Notes under the pieces: generated by a model
Seen by the model: the letters and a program-made list of their open reading frames with translations, nothing else
Database searches by the model: none
What the model was told of the DNA's origin: nothing
Program-made: the position numbers and the translations under genes
Part shown: one piece after another, positions 1-7,830 of the stretch
How the letters are laid out: each line of letters opens with the position of its first letter
How positions within the stretch are numbered: position 1 is the stretch's first letter
NCBI GenBank assembly: GCA_011050615.1
Contig: DRFJ01000040.1
Location: forward strand, 1-54,105
Origin: Bacteroidota bacterium
Lineage (GTDB): Bacteria > Bacteroidota > Bacteroidia > Bacteroidales > VadinHA17
Direction: 5' to 3'
Length of the DNA: 54,105 bases

Positions 1-55
1 CAATTGCTACTCTGGCCTTAAAAGCCGCTGAAAATTTTCTTCTTTTTTGTTTCAT
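1..55 (-). mobile_element. IS3-family transposase OrfA, N-terminal tip (runs off the left edge)
   Basis: Reading the minus strand from the ATG at 55-53 gives MKQKRRKFSAAFKARVAI, then the window ends. A basic start followed by KFSAAFKARVAI is the typical beginning of IS3-family OrfA proteins, which carry a helix-turn-helix DNA-binding domain and act with OrfB to move the element. Only 18 residues are visible, so the subgroup, OrfB and the terminal repeats cannot be judged. The element is oriented away from the beta-propeller gene that starts at 184. Its right end must therefore lie between about 56 and 156, upstream of that gene's promoter. Confidence 0.7.
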
Positions 56-59
56 AATT

Positions 60-99
60 CACTGGTTAAAATTAATTCTATTTTTCAACTTAACCAGTG
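60..99. repeat. 10-bp inverted repeat in front of the transposase start
   Basis: CACTGGTTAA (60-69) and TTAACCAGTG (90-99) are perfect reverse complements around a 20-base AT-rich loop. The left arm lies 4 bases upstream of the IS3-like OrfA start codon. It could be part of the subterminal region of the insertion sequence, or a hairpin limiting read-through into the transposase. No T-run follows on either strand, so an intrinsic terminator is unlikely. Confidence 0.5.
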
Positions 100-156
100 G
101 CCCTGATTTTGGGTAGTATTAATTTAACATCTGCAATATCTTCATTCAAAACGCGT

Positions 157-164
157 TATTTTTG
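157..164 (+). promoter_or_regulatory. Bacteroidetes -7 promoter element for the first beta-propeller gene
   Basis: TATTTTTG matches the Bacteroidetes housekeeping consensus TAnnTTTG. It predicts a transcript start near 171, about 13 bases before the ATG at 184. No convincing TTTG -33 box is seen at the usual spacing, and that region may be partly IS-derived. Confidence 0.55.
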
Positions 165-183
165 CAACCAACAAATTATTCCC

Positions 184-1398
184 ATGTACAACCAAATTAA
201 AGCCCCAAAGAAGTTATTAATAATTTTCTTGGCTATCCTAACATTTTCATGTTCTTCCCAGAATTCAGATCCAGGAATTATCAGTATCAAGCCTGATAAT
301 GATGTGATAAGATTCTCAGATATGTTTTCAGGATATAAGATAATACATGTTGATAAGGATCTTTTGCTGGAAAGGATATATGAAATATTTCCCTGTATGG
401 ATAAATACCTTTTGTATGCTGCTGGTATCGAGTCCAGATTATTTATACTTAATGCTGATGGAAAGTTAATCCGGAGGGTCGGACATACAGGATCAGGACC
501 CGGTGAATATAACTATCTTAAAGGAATAAAGGTTTATGAAAACGGAGATATTGAGTTATTGAACAGAGAACGCAGGAAACTGATGCGTTATTCCTGGGAT
601 ACCGGGCGATTTCTTGAAGAAACGGATATAAACTTTGATGTTATTCCTGATGATATGATCCGCCTTAATGATGAAACTTATATCCTTTTTGTAAAATTTC
701 CGTCTTTAGGGAGTGGCGATCATTCAAACAGTATTTACTGGTATTCAGACAAGAACAAAGAGATTATCAATTCGGCGATAAGGCCTGATCCACGGTTATC
801 TAATTACCTTTTCTTTGGGGAAGTAATGAATTTATACACCATTGATAAAAAAGTGAGGTTCTATACTGTTTTCAGGGATACAATTTACAGCATTGATAAA
901 AAGGGTGTTGTGCCGGAATACATATTTGATAACGGGCGGTACCACATCAGTGAGAATATACTGTACAATGATTATAATGAAGTATTTGAATTTGGTGATG
1001 CCTGTACTAAAGCAGGATGCATTTGGGATATACGGTATTTGTATGAAACGGAAAATCATTTTATTTTCCATTACCAGTACAGGAACGATTTCTATAATGG
1101 CTTGTATAATAAGCAATCAGGTGAAACAATTACCAGCAATGCATTTTATGATGATATATTGAGGATGTCCGAAGGTAAGACTCATGAACTACTTAGTATT
1201 GCCGGCAGGACTGAGCGTTCAGTTTTTCTGAAAGTGCCTGCAGTGACATTAATCAATGACATAAAGGACTACAGGGAAAGATGCAAAGATGAGGAGTGGG
1301 ATGAATATGTTGCAAGAAATCCGGATATTATTGCTTTGCTTGATGCCCTGACAGTAGAAGATAATGACCTTTTAATCGAGTTCTTTTTAAAAAACTAA
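184..1398 (+). CDS. 6-bladed beta-propeller lipoprotein
   Basis: Predicted 404-residue surface or periplasmic lipoprotein. I start it at the ATG at 184 rather than the GTG at 97, because this puts a signal peptide (KKLLIIFLAILTFSC) with a lipobox Cys directly at the N-terminus and a promoter element just upstream. The mature part has repeated strand-turn units of the kind LFILNADGKLIRRVGHTGSGPGEY. These are typical of the Bacteroidetes 6-bladed beta-propeller family (Pfam group around DUF5128), whose members look like NHL propellers and have no established enzymatic role. The C-terminus is acidic and helical (residues about 365-404). It lies directly beside an IS3 fragment, and a second propeller gene is convergent downstream. 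The family call is fairly sure; the function is unknown. Confidence 0.8.
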   Translation: MYNQIKAPKKLLIIFLAILTFSCSSQNSDPGIISIKPDNDVIRFSDMFSGYKIIHVDKDLLLERIYEIFPCMDKYLLYAAGIESRLFILNADGKLIRRVGHTGSGPGEYNYLKGIKVYENGDIELLNRERRKLMRYSWDTGRFLEETDINFDVIPDDMIRLNDETYILFVKFPSLGSGDHSNSIYWYSDKNKEIINSAIRPDPRLSNYLFFGEVMNLYTIDKKVRFYTVFRDTIYSIDKKGVVPEYIFDNGRYHISENILYNDYNEVFEFGDACTKAGCIWDIRYLYETENHFIFHYQYRNDFYNGLYNKQSGETITSNAFYDDILRMSEGKTHELLSIAGRTERSVFLKVPAVTLINDIKDYRERCKDEEWDEYVARNPDIIALLDALTVEDNDLLIEFFLKN

Positions 1399-1528
1399 TA
1401 TTCTTCAGCCCCTCCTACTTCACCATGATGATTCAGGGCTTTGTCGGACGTGTCCGTGGATTTTTATTTTAACTCAACCAGGATTAGTACAGGATTATCG
1501 TTTTCCGACAGCTTTCCTGCAAGATTCT

Positions 1529-2641
1529 TCAGCATGGATTTCTTTCAGGAAAGTCTGTTTTCATGTCCTTGAAATTATCTGAATTAACTTCGTTTATTAC
1601 GTACATAGCATCAATCCAATCGACCAGATATTCTTTGTTGTTAATACGAATTTTGCTTTTAGGAAAAAATTTCAGGTTACTGTCAATTCCGTTTTCCAGG
1701 CCTACATTCCAGTTGTAGCTGCTGGCTTTGTCGAGAAGAACAAAACGCTTGTTTTGTATATCATACACTGTATAATATTTTGAAAAGTCTTTAAGATGTG
1801 AATACCTTAAAAAGAGAAATTTGTCGGTTCCAATCATATCATTTTGCATCCAGGTATCTGATGTCACTACATCATATTCTCCATTAAGGAGTTCATTTAT
1901 ATTAAAACGGTATTCATCCTGAATATAGACTGCAAAAGGTATTGCTCCACCGTTCCTTAGTTCGTAGATAGTATCCCCAAGATGGCCCCAGTAATAAATG
2001 CCGTTGTTACGCTCAAAAAACTGATTTGACCGGATACTAACCTCGGTACTGAAGTTTTCAAACGCGTTCACTTTAAAATCGATTATATTACCCATTGCGT
2101 CTGAAACCAGCCAATCATAATCAGATAATTGCAGGGTCGAATTATCAGAGAAATACAATCTATCATTGAAAAAGGTGATACCGGAGAATATTCTGGACTC
2201 ATATGTCGGGAATTGTCTTAATAAATCTCCATTCTTATTGTACACTTTAATAATATTCCTGCCAAGAATATATATATTACCGGTTGAGTTATCAATATCA
2301 AAATAATATTGTCGGCTTAATTCGCCCGGAGCATTTCCAACCTTGCATATCTCCATCAGATAATTTCCTTCAATGTCATATTTAAGAATACTTGTATATG
2401 TATCTATGAGAATGAAATCTTCACAAATATCCGTAGATCTTATTGTGCTTAATATGACATGATCATCAAGTGGGATATATTTAATGTCCGAGGCTATGTC
2501 TTTGAGATAAATTTTTTCATTCAGAAGTTCTGACGGAGTAATCCGGATACTTATCTCACTTTTGTTTTCATTGCATCCCGGGGAAAGCAGTATCAGAAGT
2601 ACAAGTAAAATACAGGGTTCTATTATTTTTAACATAATCAC
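1529..2641 (-). CDS. 6-bladed beta-propeller lipoprotein, C-terminus frameshifted
   Basis: 370 residues as read, with a lipoprotein signal peptide (IIEPCILLVLLILLSPGC) and propeller-like units such as KYDIEGNYLMEICKVGNAPG and KVYNKNGDLLRQFP. It belongs to the same family as the gene at 184-1398, which it faces. The reading frame stops after ERNPC at 1529. If one A is added to the AAA run near 1540, translation continues as SMLKNLAGKLSENDNPVL, then ILVELK, to a TAA at 1464. NPVLxxxxLK-like endings are, as far as I know, usual in this family. The last 20-odd residues therefore seem to have been lost to a one-base deletion or sequencing error, which would make the original gene 1464-2641. Whether the shortened product is functional is unknown. 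Confidence 0.75.
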   Translation of the reverse strand: MIMLKIIEPCILLVLLILLSPGCNENKSEISIRITPSELLNEKIYLKDIASDIKYIPLDDHVILSTIRSTDICEDFILIDTYTSILKYDIEGNYLMEICKVGNAPGELSRQYYFDIDNSTGNIYILGRNIIKVYNKNGDLLRQFPTYESRIFSGITFFNDRLYFSDNSTLQLSDYDWLVSDAMGNIIDFKVNAFENFSTEVSIRSNQFFERNNGIYYWGHLGDTIYELRNGGAIPFAVYIQDEYRFNINELLNGEYDVVTSDTWMQNDMIGTDKFLFLRYSHLKDFSKYYTVYDIQNKRFVLLDKASSYNWNVGLENGIDSNLKFFPKSKIRINNKEYLVDWIDAMYVINEVNSDNFKDMKTDFPERNPC

Positions 2642-2817
2642 ATAATTGGTTTGTATCCAATAATTGATATGGATTCATAATAATCAGAGCTATTCATCGA
2701 TAATTCAGAGAAAGCTGTGATCATTATTATTCTTTTAAACCAGATTATTAAAGATATGTATAAAATAGAGAATTTGTTAGCGATACTCAAAATTGTACCA
2801 CTGTGAAATATACTATT

Positions 2818-2844
2818 GAAAAAAGCCCGGTGATCAGCCGGGCT
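2818..2844 (-). terminator. Rho-independent terminator for the minus-strand genes
   Basis: On the minus strand AGCCCGG, a 7-base loop and CCGGGCT form a perfect stem followed by a run of T (2823-2818). It lies downstream of the integrase remnant and the rhamnose operon, so it may end transcription coming through from either. Confidence 0.7.
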
Positions 2845-2909
2845 ATTATCATTGTGACGTTGCCCTACAAACATAGTATATGCTTCATAAATTACTCAAC
2901 GTTAAAGTA

Positions 2910-2952
2910 TAAGTCTTCAAACTAATATGAATCGGATTAGTTTGAAGACTTA
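2910..2952. repeat. 17-bp perfect inverted repeat behind the integrase remnant
   Basis: TAAGTCTTCAAACTAAT (2910-2926) and ATTAGTTTGAAGACTTA (2936-2952) are exact reverse complements around a 9-base loop. The right arm ends 8 bases before the stop codon of the integrase fragment. It may be a terminator lacking a long T-run, or a recombination or attachment-related sequence of the lost element. No second copy is seen in the window. Confidence 0.6.
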
Positions 2953-2959
2953 CACCATA

Positions 2960-3228
2960 TTACCTTGCTATTTTCATTTCAGAGTTAAAGAACGGATGAT
3001 TCATTAGTTTATTTGCGTTATCCTCCTGAGAAATACGGATGTATTTCAGAAAAGATTTTTCAGTTCTGTGTCCGGTTATTTTCATTATGGATATGGTGGG
3101 GACATCTGCCATGTACATATTTGTGGCAAATGACCTTCTTGCTGTATGAACGGTAATTAATTCGTGTTTTTTATATTTCCTGTCAACCCGGAGTCCACCT
3201 TTAGTTTTTCTTATGGTTTTACTTAAAC
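2960..3228 (-). pseudogene. Tyrosine recombinase/integrase, C-terminal remnant
   Basis: The last ~90 codons encode the C-terminal catalytic end of a phage-type tyrosine integrase. VHTARRSFATN supplies the H-x-x-R pair, KITGHRTEKS the second His, and FLKYIRIS the nucleophilic Tyr. The pattern 'GGLRVDxxYKKHELITVHTARRSFAT' is typical of Bacteroidetes transposon and phage integrases of about 400 residues. The N-terminal SAM-like domain and the first catalytic Arg are missing. The open frame continues upstream to 3352, but that part is only the other frame of the TonB-plug gene. Homology begins at about 3220, within a few bases of the plug gene's stop codon. The remnant is catalytically dead and marks an old excision or deletion. 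Confidence 0.8.
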
Positions 3229-3908
3229 TTCCCCCGCTTTGTATCCACCTCAATAACACCATTTCCTCCCCTGGATCCATAGATTGAAGCTGCTGATCCC
3301 TTGAGCACCCTGATATTCTGTATATCGCTGGTAGGTATACTGGAGAAAACAAATTTACTTACAATAACACCGTCTACAACGAAAAGAGCCTCGGCATCGC
3401 CTGATCCTATGGTGGTCTGACCTCTTATATATACTATATCGCCCACAATATTGACACCGGCAACACGTCCCCTCAGGGCATCATAAATTGTGGAGTACAT
3501 TGAAAAATCAACTTTTCTGTCGTTAATTGTACTAACCTTCTGCTTATCAGCTTCTCTTATATATCCATCAGGTCCAAGCGCCAATTCAAGATATCGCTCC
3601 CCTTCCTTTAATTCCAAATTAACATCCAGAAAGGTTTCATCTTCCTTTAAATTAACCGTTTTCCTTTTAAAGCTTTTAGCATTAAAAATCAGCTTATCAT
3701 CATTAAGGCATTCTAATGCAAATTTCCCAAGAGAGTCTGTCACGACTTCAGCTCCGGTACTTTTTGCTGTTACCTCTACATTCATTAGCGGTATGCTGTC
3801 ATAGGTTGTAACCCTGCCCCTGAGTAATAATTCCTGTCCACAAATTCCTTCAGGCAGGAACAGGCCTATTGCCAGCATAAGCAACATCAGTTTAACATTT
3901 AATTTCAT
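3219..3908 (-). CDS. Stand-alone TonB-plug domain protein with carboxypeptidase-like domain
   Basis: 229 residues from the ATG at 3908, chosen because it begins the signal peptide MKLNVKLMLLMLAIGLFLP. Residues about 30-105 resemble the carboxypeptidase-D regulatory-like beta-sandwich (LRGRVTTYDSIPLMNVEV). Residues about 135-229 resemble a TonB-receptor plug (YDALRGRVAGVNI, FVVDGVIV, IQNIRVLKGSAASIYGSRG, NGVIEVDTKRGK). The 22-stranded barrel that follows in SusC-type receptors is absent. Small plug-only proteins ending in 'TKRGK' do occur in Bacteroidetes, so it may be complete. However, an integrase remnant begins exactly at its stop, so truncation by the deleted element cannot be excluded. 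It follows the aldolase by 43 bases and is probably part of the rhamnose operon. Confidence 0.7.
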   Translation of the reverse strand: MKLNVKLMLLMLAIGLFLPEGICGQELLLRGRVTTYDSIPLMNVEVTAKSTGAEVVTDSLGKFALECLNDDKLIFNAKSFKRKTVNLKEDETFLDVNLELKEGERYLELALGPDGYIREADKQKVSTINDRKVDFSMYSTIYDALRGRVAGVNIVGDIVYIRGQTTIGSGDAEALFVVDGVIVSKFVFSSIPTSDIQNIRVLKGSAASIYGSRGGNGVIEVDTKRGKFK

Positions 3909-3951
3909 AATTATCATCAATTTTAATATTGTTACAAGATACATATTTCCA

Positions 3952-5064
3952 TCAAGACATGATACTGCGCCTGTAATTTTCAGCTTCCCATGTATCAATA
4001 AAGTGAATTTGTTCATCGGTAAGAAAATATGGACCATTGAAACTTCCGGAAAGGAAGCTAATCTTAAGCATATCCTGGAAAACCTCCATGGCTGAGGCTG
4101 CTGATTTCTCATCCGGTCCCAATGAAATCAATCCTTTTTTTTCAAGTGCGATGATGCGTGGGAAATAGCCATACTTTAGTTTAAATGACTCAAAATCAGG
4201 AATAATTTTACCAGCTTCAGCCGAGGAATACAAATATTCTGATTTACAATAGACAACATTATCAGGTGTAAAAGGGCGAACTGTTTTTTTAAAATTTTCC
4301 TTTACATTTACAAAAAGCTTAATGAGATCATTATTCCTGTAAAGCGGAAAAAGTTCAAGGCTCCGGAAGTAATCATCCAGGTCCCCCTGCATGGTTATAT
4401 CTAAGTCATGAGGCTGCAAATCGTCCGTTGACGGGAGTTTCCACTTAAACTGTGCTTCAACAGCCTTTAGTATCCTTTCGCTCTCAAAATGAATATCTTC
4501 CGGGTTAATACCACTAATTATCATACCATGATTTCTAAGGAAGATCACACGGGGATCAGTTCTATAAGTAGTTCTATATTCCATCAATTCTTTTTCAGTC
4601 TGCTTAAAAAGCTCATAACCCGGATTGGTATAATCCACAAAGAGGATCTCATTTCCAAACAGTTGTTTCGTTAGCTTTTTGGCATCCACTGAGCACAGGA
4701 GAGCGTTCACATATGTTGGGTGAGTATGGACGACATAAGGAAAATTTAAAAGATTATGCAAAGATGTTTCAACTGAGGGTCGCTTATTGCTATCGCCCTT
4801 TTTTGCATCCATGAGATCTTTCTTTATCTCCTGCTCTCTCAAAAAAGGATCTTTACTATAATGAGACGATGAAATTTCAGCCAGTTTCAGACGTGAAAGA
4901 CATACGAAGCCTGACTCATCAATTCCGGCCAGGGGGATACCGCTGGCCTTTATCCACAGACTATCTCCTTCCTTATAAGATGTATTTCCTCCCCCTGCAA
5001 TAACATAATCCTTATTACTGCCGTAATACCCTGACAGGGAAATTAATTCATCCGGGATTCCCAT
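3952..5064 (-). CDS. Class II aldolase, probable rhamnulose-1-phosphate aldolase (SDR-less half of a RhaE/YuxG-type enzyme)
   Basis: 370-residue cytoplasmic zinc aldolase of the class II aldolase/adducin family. It is expected to split L-rhamnulose 1-phosphate into dihydroxyacetone phosphate and L-lactaldehyde. Visible signatures are AGGGNTSYK (phosphate loop, residues 23-31), RPSVETSLH with the likely catalytic Glu99, VVHTHPTYVN (Zn ligands His113/His115) and FLRNHGMII (His179). It is ~100 residues longer than classical RhaD. Its tail (IIALEKKGLISLG ... IDTWEAENYRR) matches my recollection of the aldolase half of bifunctional rhamnulose-P aldolase/lactaldehyde dehydrogenase proteins. It stops where the short-chain dehydrogenase domain would begin, and no SDR sequence follows. 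Context (rhaA, rhaT, rhamnosidase) supports the substrate; other sugar phosphates remain possible. Confidence 0.75.
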   Translation of the reverse strand: MGIPDELISLSGYYGSNKDYVIAGGGNTSYKEGDSLWIKASGIPLAGIDESGFVCLSRLKLAEISSSHYSKDPFLREQEIKKDLMDAKKGDSNKRPSVETSLHNLLNFPYVVHTHPTYVNALLCSVDAKKLTKQLFGNEILFVDYTNPGYELFKQTEKELMEYRTTYRTDPRVIFLRNHGMIISGINPEDIHFESERILKAVEAQFKWKLPSTDDLQPHDLDITMQGDLDDYFRSLELFPLYRNNDLIKLFVNVKENFKKTVRPFTPDNVVYCKSEYLYSSAEAGKIIPDFESFKLKYGYFPRIIALEKKGLISLGPDEKSAASAMEVFQDMLKISFLSGSFNGPYFLTDEQIHFIDTWEAENYRRSIMS

Positions 5065-5089
5065 GGTTTTAATTATTCATTTTCAGATA

Positions 5090-7813
5090 TTATTGACCGT
5101 AACCGGACACCTTGAAACTATATTTTCCGGAACCCAGTATAAGCAGTATGTATTTGTCGCCTTTTTCCAATATATCAACTGTTTCCACTTCGGTAATTTT
5201 CTTACCTCTTTCGCTTATATCAGATACGGATGAAGCAGGAAGATACAGTTTAGCAATGGTATTTACAGGGATCTCGATTTCAATTATAAAATTATTATTT
5301 TCAATTTTCCAGTCTGATCTGATCAGGCCATAATATGTTTTAAGTTCTCCCGTAGCACTATTTATACCACCTCCGGGACGTGGATTAACAGAAAACTCCC
5401 TGTAACCTGGCTTTTCAGGCTTAATTCCTGCTACCACTTCATACATCCAGTCGCCTATAGCTCCATAAGCATAATGATTAAAAGAGTTCATTGAAGGATA
5501 CTGGAATGATCCGTCAGGTTTTATTCCGTTCCATCTTTCCCAGATAGTTGTTGCTCCTTTCCTGACAGGGTACAGCCATGAGGGGTAGGTATCCTGCAAT
5601 AACAATTCGTAGGCTACATCAATCTTATCGAAGCGAGTAAGTACATGATTAATATAGGGAGTGCCGAGAAAACCGGTGGTTATATGATTACCATATTCCC
5701 TTATACTGGCAATCAGGCGTGATACTGCCTGTTCCCTCATATTATCCGGCAGGAGGTCAAACCGGAGTGCCAGCACATAAGCTGTTTGTGTATTGGAAAC
5801 GAGTTGTCCATTGGGAGTGACAAATTCATTATTGAATATGTCCTTGATCTGGCCATGAAGTGCAGAATAGTATTTACTATCCTCATGCCTGCCCAGCAGG
5901 GAAGCAGTTTCTGCCACTATTTTCACCGAATTGGCAAAGAAACACTGGGCTATAAGGTACCTGTCGGTTACAGCTGAACGTCCCCCGTTATCATCATCCA
6001 GACTGTAGAAAAGCCAGTCGCCATAATGGAAGCCATTATTCCTTAAAAGATCATTACTCACGTTAACAAGGTAATCAACCCATGCCTTCATACTGGGGTA
6101 TTGGTCTTCCAATACTTTTAGATCGCCATAGGAGCGGTAGATTTTCCATGGGATAATTGTAGCTGCATCCGACCATCCGGCACTTCCTGCTGATCTTTCT
6201 CCCAGGACATTTGGTATTACAACCGGTACGTTACCATCATTTAACTGATCAGCAGTGAGATCTTTCAACCATTTTGAAAAGAAGTTATTGACATTCATAT
6301 TATAAGCTGCAGTACTGCAAAATACCTGGGCATCGCCGGTCCAGCCCAACCTCTCGTCTCTCTGGGGGCAATCTGTGGGAACATCGAGAAAATTACCTTT
6401 CTGGCCCCAGACTATATTACTCTGCAACTGATTAAGGTCAGGGTTTGACGTGGTAAAAGAACCTGTCTGCTCCATATCAGAATAAAGAGCCATAGCAGTC
6501 ATATCCTCCTGCCCCGGCATCTTTTTCAGTCCTTTGACCTTAACATACCTGAATCCCTGCCATGTAAAATGTGGTTCAAAAACCTGGTTCAGGCCATTTA
6601 GAATATAAATATTACGTTGTCTGGCACCGCGCAGGTTATCAATGTAGAAATTACCTTCTTTATCCAGTACTTCGGCATGATACAGGCTAACACTATCGCC
6701 TTTTTCCCCTTTAACGGCAAGCTTTACCCAACCCACAAGGTTCTGACCAAAGTCCACTATGGTATCACCGCCGGGGCTTATAAATATATCTACAGGTTTA
6801 AATTCCTCATGTTTTCTTACTGGCTCATTGTAAGTATGAATAATATTATTTTTTGGATAGTCTTCTATAGTTACCTTATTCCATGATGAAGCATCAAAGT
6901 CCGGACTATCCCATCCTCTCATTTCTTTTTCTGAATCATAAATTTCACCATCATAAATACTTGAACTCACAATAGGGCCAGTGGAGGCTGTCCATGTTCC
7001 GTCACTTTTTATGGTAACAGTTCTCCCATCTGTATATTCTATTTTTAATTGAGCCAGTAAGGCAGTCCCGGTTCCGTACACATTACGTGATATCCTCCCT
7101 TTATACCAGCCTTCACCAAGGATAATACCAATGGTGTTTTCACCCAGGGTAATCAGATCTTTTATATCATAGACCTGGTATTGTAATCTTTTATTATAGC
7201 TAGTCCATCCCGGTGTAAAATATGCATTGCCCACCCGTTTCCCGTTAATTCTTGCTTCATACTGACCCCTTGCTGTAAGGAAGGCAAGAGCACTTTTTAC
7301 TTCTGTGTTTTTTCTGACATTGAAATCTTTCCTGAAATAAAATACTTCAGCCTCATCGTCCTGTTCTGAAGAAATCCATTCAGCCTCCCATCGTGAATTA
7401 TCGAGCAGTCCGGTCTTCCACCATGTTGTACTGCTCCAGTCTGACACATTACCCTTATTATCCCATACCCTTACCTGCCAGAAATATTTAGTAGCGGGTT
7501 TAAGCGACGGGCCTGAATAAGGTAGGTGCACTGACTGAGAGGAATTGATTTTACCGGTAGACCAGACAGATGTTTCCCCGGCTTCAAGCTTACTTTTGCT
7601 TTCATCAAGCCGTATTTCATAAGCAGTCTGAAACACCTGTCTTTCATCAGAATTTATTATCCAGGTAAAACGTGGATGAGTATTATCAAGGCCAACAGGA
7701 TTATGCCTGTTCTCGGTTAACATATCACTTACCACAAGCTGACCGGATGCATACCCGGTAAATATAAGTGCAGTTGTGGTAAATACCATAAATAGTTTAT
7801 TATAGCACTTCAT
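5090..7813 (-). CDS. Secreted GH78 alpha-L-rhamnosidase
   Basis: 907 residues with an N-terminal signal peptide (to about ASG, residue 24), so periplasmic or exported. It should release terminal alpha-L-rhamnose from pectic or other glycans. Domain order: Fn3-like N-terminal sandwich (25-135), Bac_rhamnosid_N lectin-like domain (145-320, ARINGKRVGNAYFTPGWTSY), a concanavalin-like domain (330-445), the (alpha/alpha)6 catalytic domain (450-800) and a C-terminal beta-sandwich. The catalytic block DVPTDCPQRDERLGWTGD is at 477-494, carrying the acidic cluster including the candidate general acid Glu487. The second conserved acid lies in TTIWERWNG (Glu759). Its start is 17 bases behind the rhaA stop, so it is co-transcribed with the rhamnose catabolic genes. 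Family assignment is strong; the precise glycan target is not visible. Confidence 0.92.
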   Translation of the reverse strand: MKCYNKLFMVFTTTALIFTGYASGQLVVSDMLTENRHNPVGLDNTHPRFTWIINSDERQVFQTAYEIRLDESKSKLEAGETSVWSTGKINSSQSVHLPYSGPSLKPATKYFWQVRVWDNKGNVSDWSSTTWWKTGLLDNSRWEAEWISSEQDDEAEVFYFRKDFNVRKNTEVKSALAFLTARGQYEARINGKRVGNAYFTPGWTSYNKRLQYQVYDIKDLITLGENTIGIILGEGWYKGRISRNVYGTGTALLAQLKIEYTDGRTVTIKSDGTWTASTGPIVSSSIYDGEIYDSEKEMRGWDSPDFDASSWNKVTIEDYPKNNIIHTYNEPVRKHEEFKPVDIFISPGGDTIVDFGQNLVGWVKLAVKGEKGDSVSLYHAEVLDKEGNFYIDNLRGARQRNIYILNGLNQVFEPHFTWQGFRYVKVKGLKKMPGQEDMTAMALYSDMEQTGSFTTSNPDLNQLQSNIVWGQKGNFLDVPTDCPQRDERLGWTGDAQVFCSTAAYNMNVNNFFSKWLKDLTADQLNDGNVPVVIPNVLGERSAGSAGWSDAATIIPWKIYRSYGDLKVLEDQYPSMKAWVDYLVNVSNDLLRNNGFHYGDWLFYSLDDDNGGRSAVTDRYLIAQCFFANSVKIVAETASLLGRHEDSKYYSALHGQIKDIFNNEFVTPNGQLVSNTQTAYVLALRFDLLPDNMREQAVSRLIASIREYGNHITTGFLGTPYINHVLTRFDKIDVAYELLLQDTYPSWLYPVRKGATTIWERWNGIKPDGSFQYPSMNSFNHYAYGAIGDWMYEVVAGIKPEKPGYREFSVNPRPGGGINSATGELKTYYGLIRSDWKIENNNFIIEIEIPVNTIAKLYLPASSVSDISERGKKITEVETVDILEKGDKYILLILGSGKYSFKVSGYGQ

Positions 7814-7830
7814 ATCATTTATTTTTCCGA

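Larger units (their letters stand above)
2642..2959. other. Gene-free stretch between beta-propeller gene and integrase remnant
   Basis: About 318 bases with no convincing gene. The only long frame (minus strand, 2638-2874) has no homologue-like pattern, no ribosome-binding site and overlaps a hairpin. The stretch holds an intrinsic-terminator-like hairpin (2818-2844) and a 17-bp perfect inverted repeat (2910-2952), both described separately. Confidence 0.6.

Noticed and set aside
1529-1560. Programmed ribosomal frameshifting to explain the beta-propeller C-terminus
   Set aside because: There is no X-XXY-YYZ heptamer or downstream structure; the short A-run fits a deletion or sequencing slip better.
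2638-2874. 78-codon minus-strand frame overlapping the beta-propeller start by ATGA
   Set aside because: It contains the terminator-like hairpin, shows no domain pattern or signal, and its codon usage looks like AT-rich spacer.
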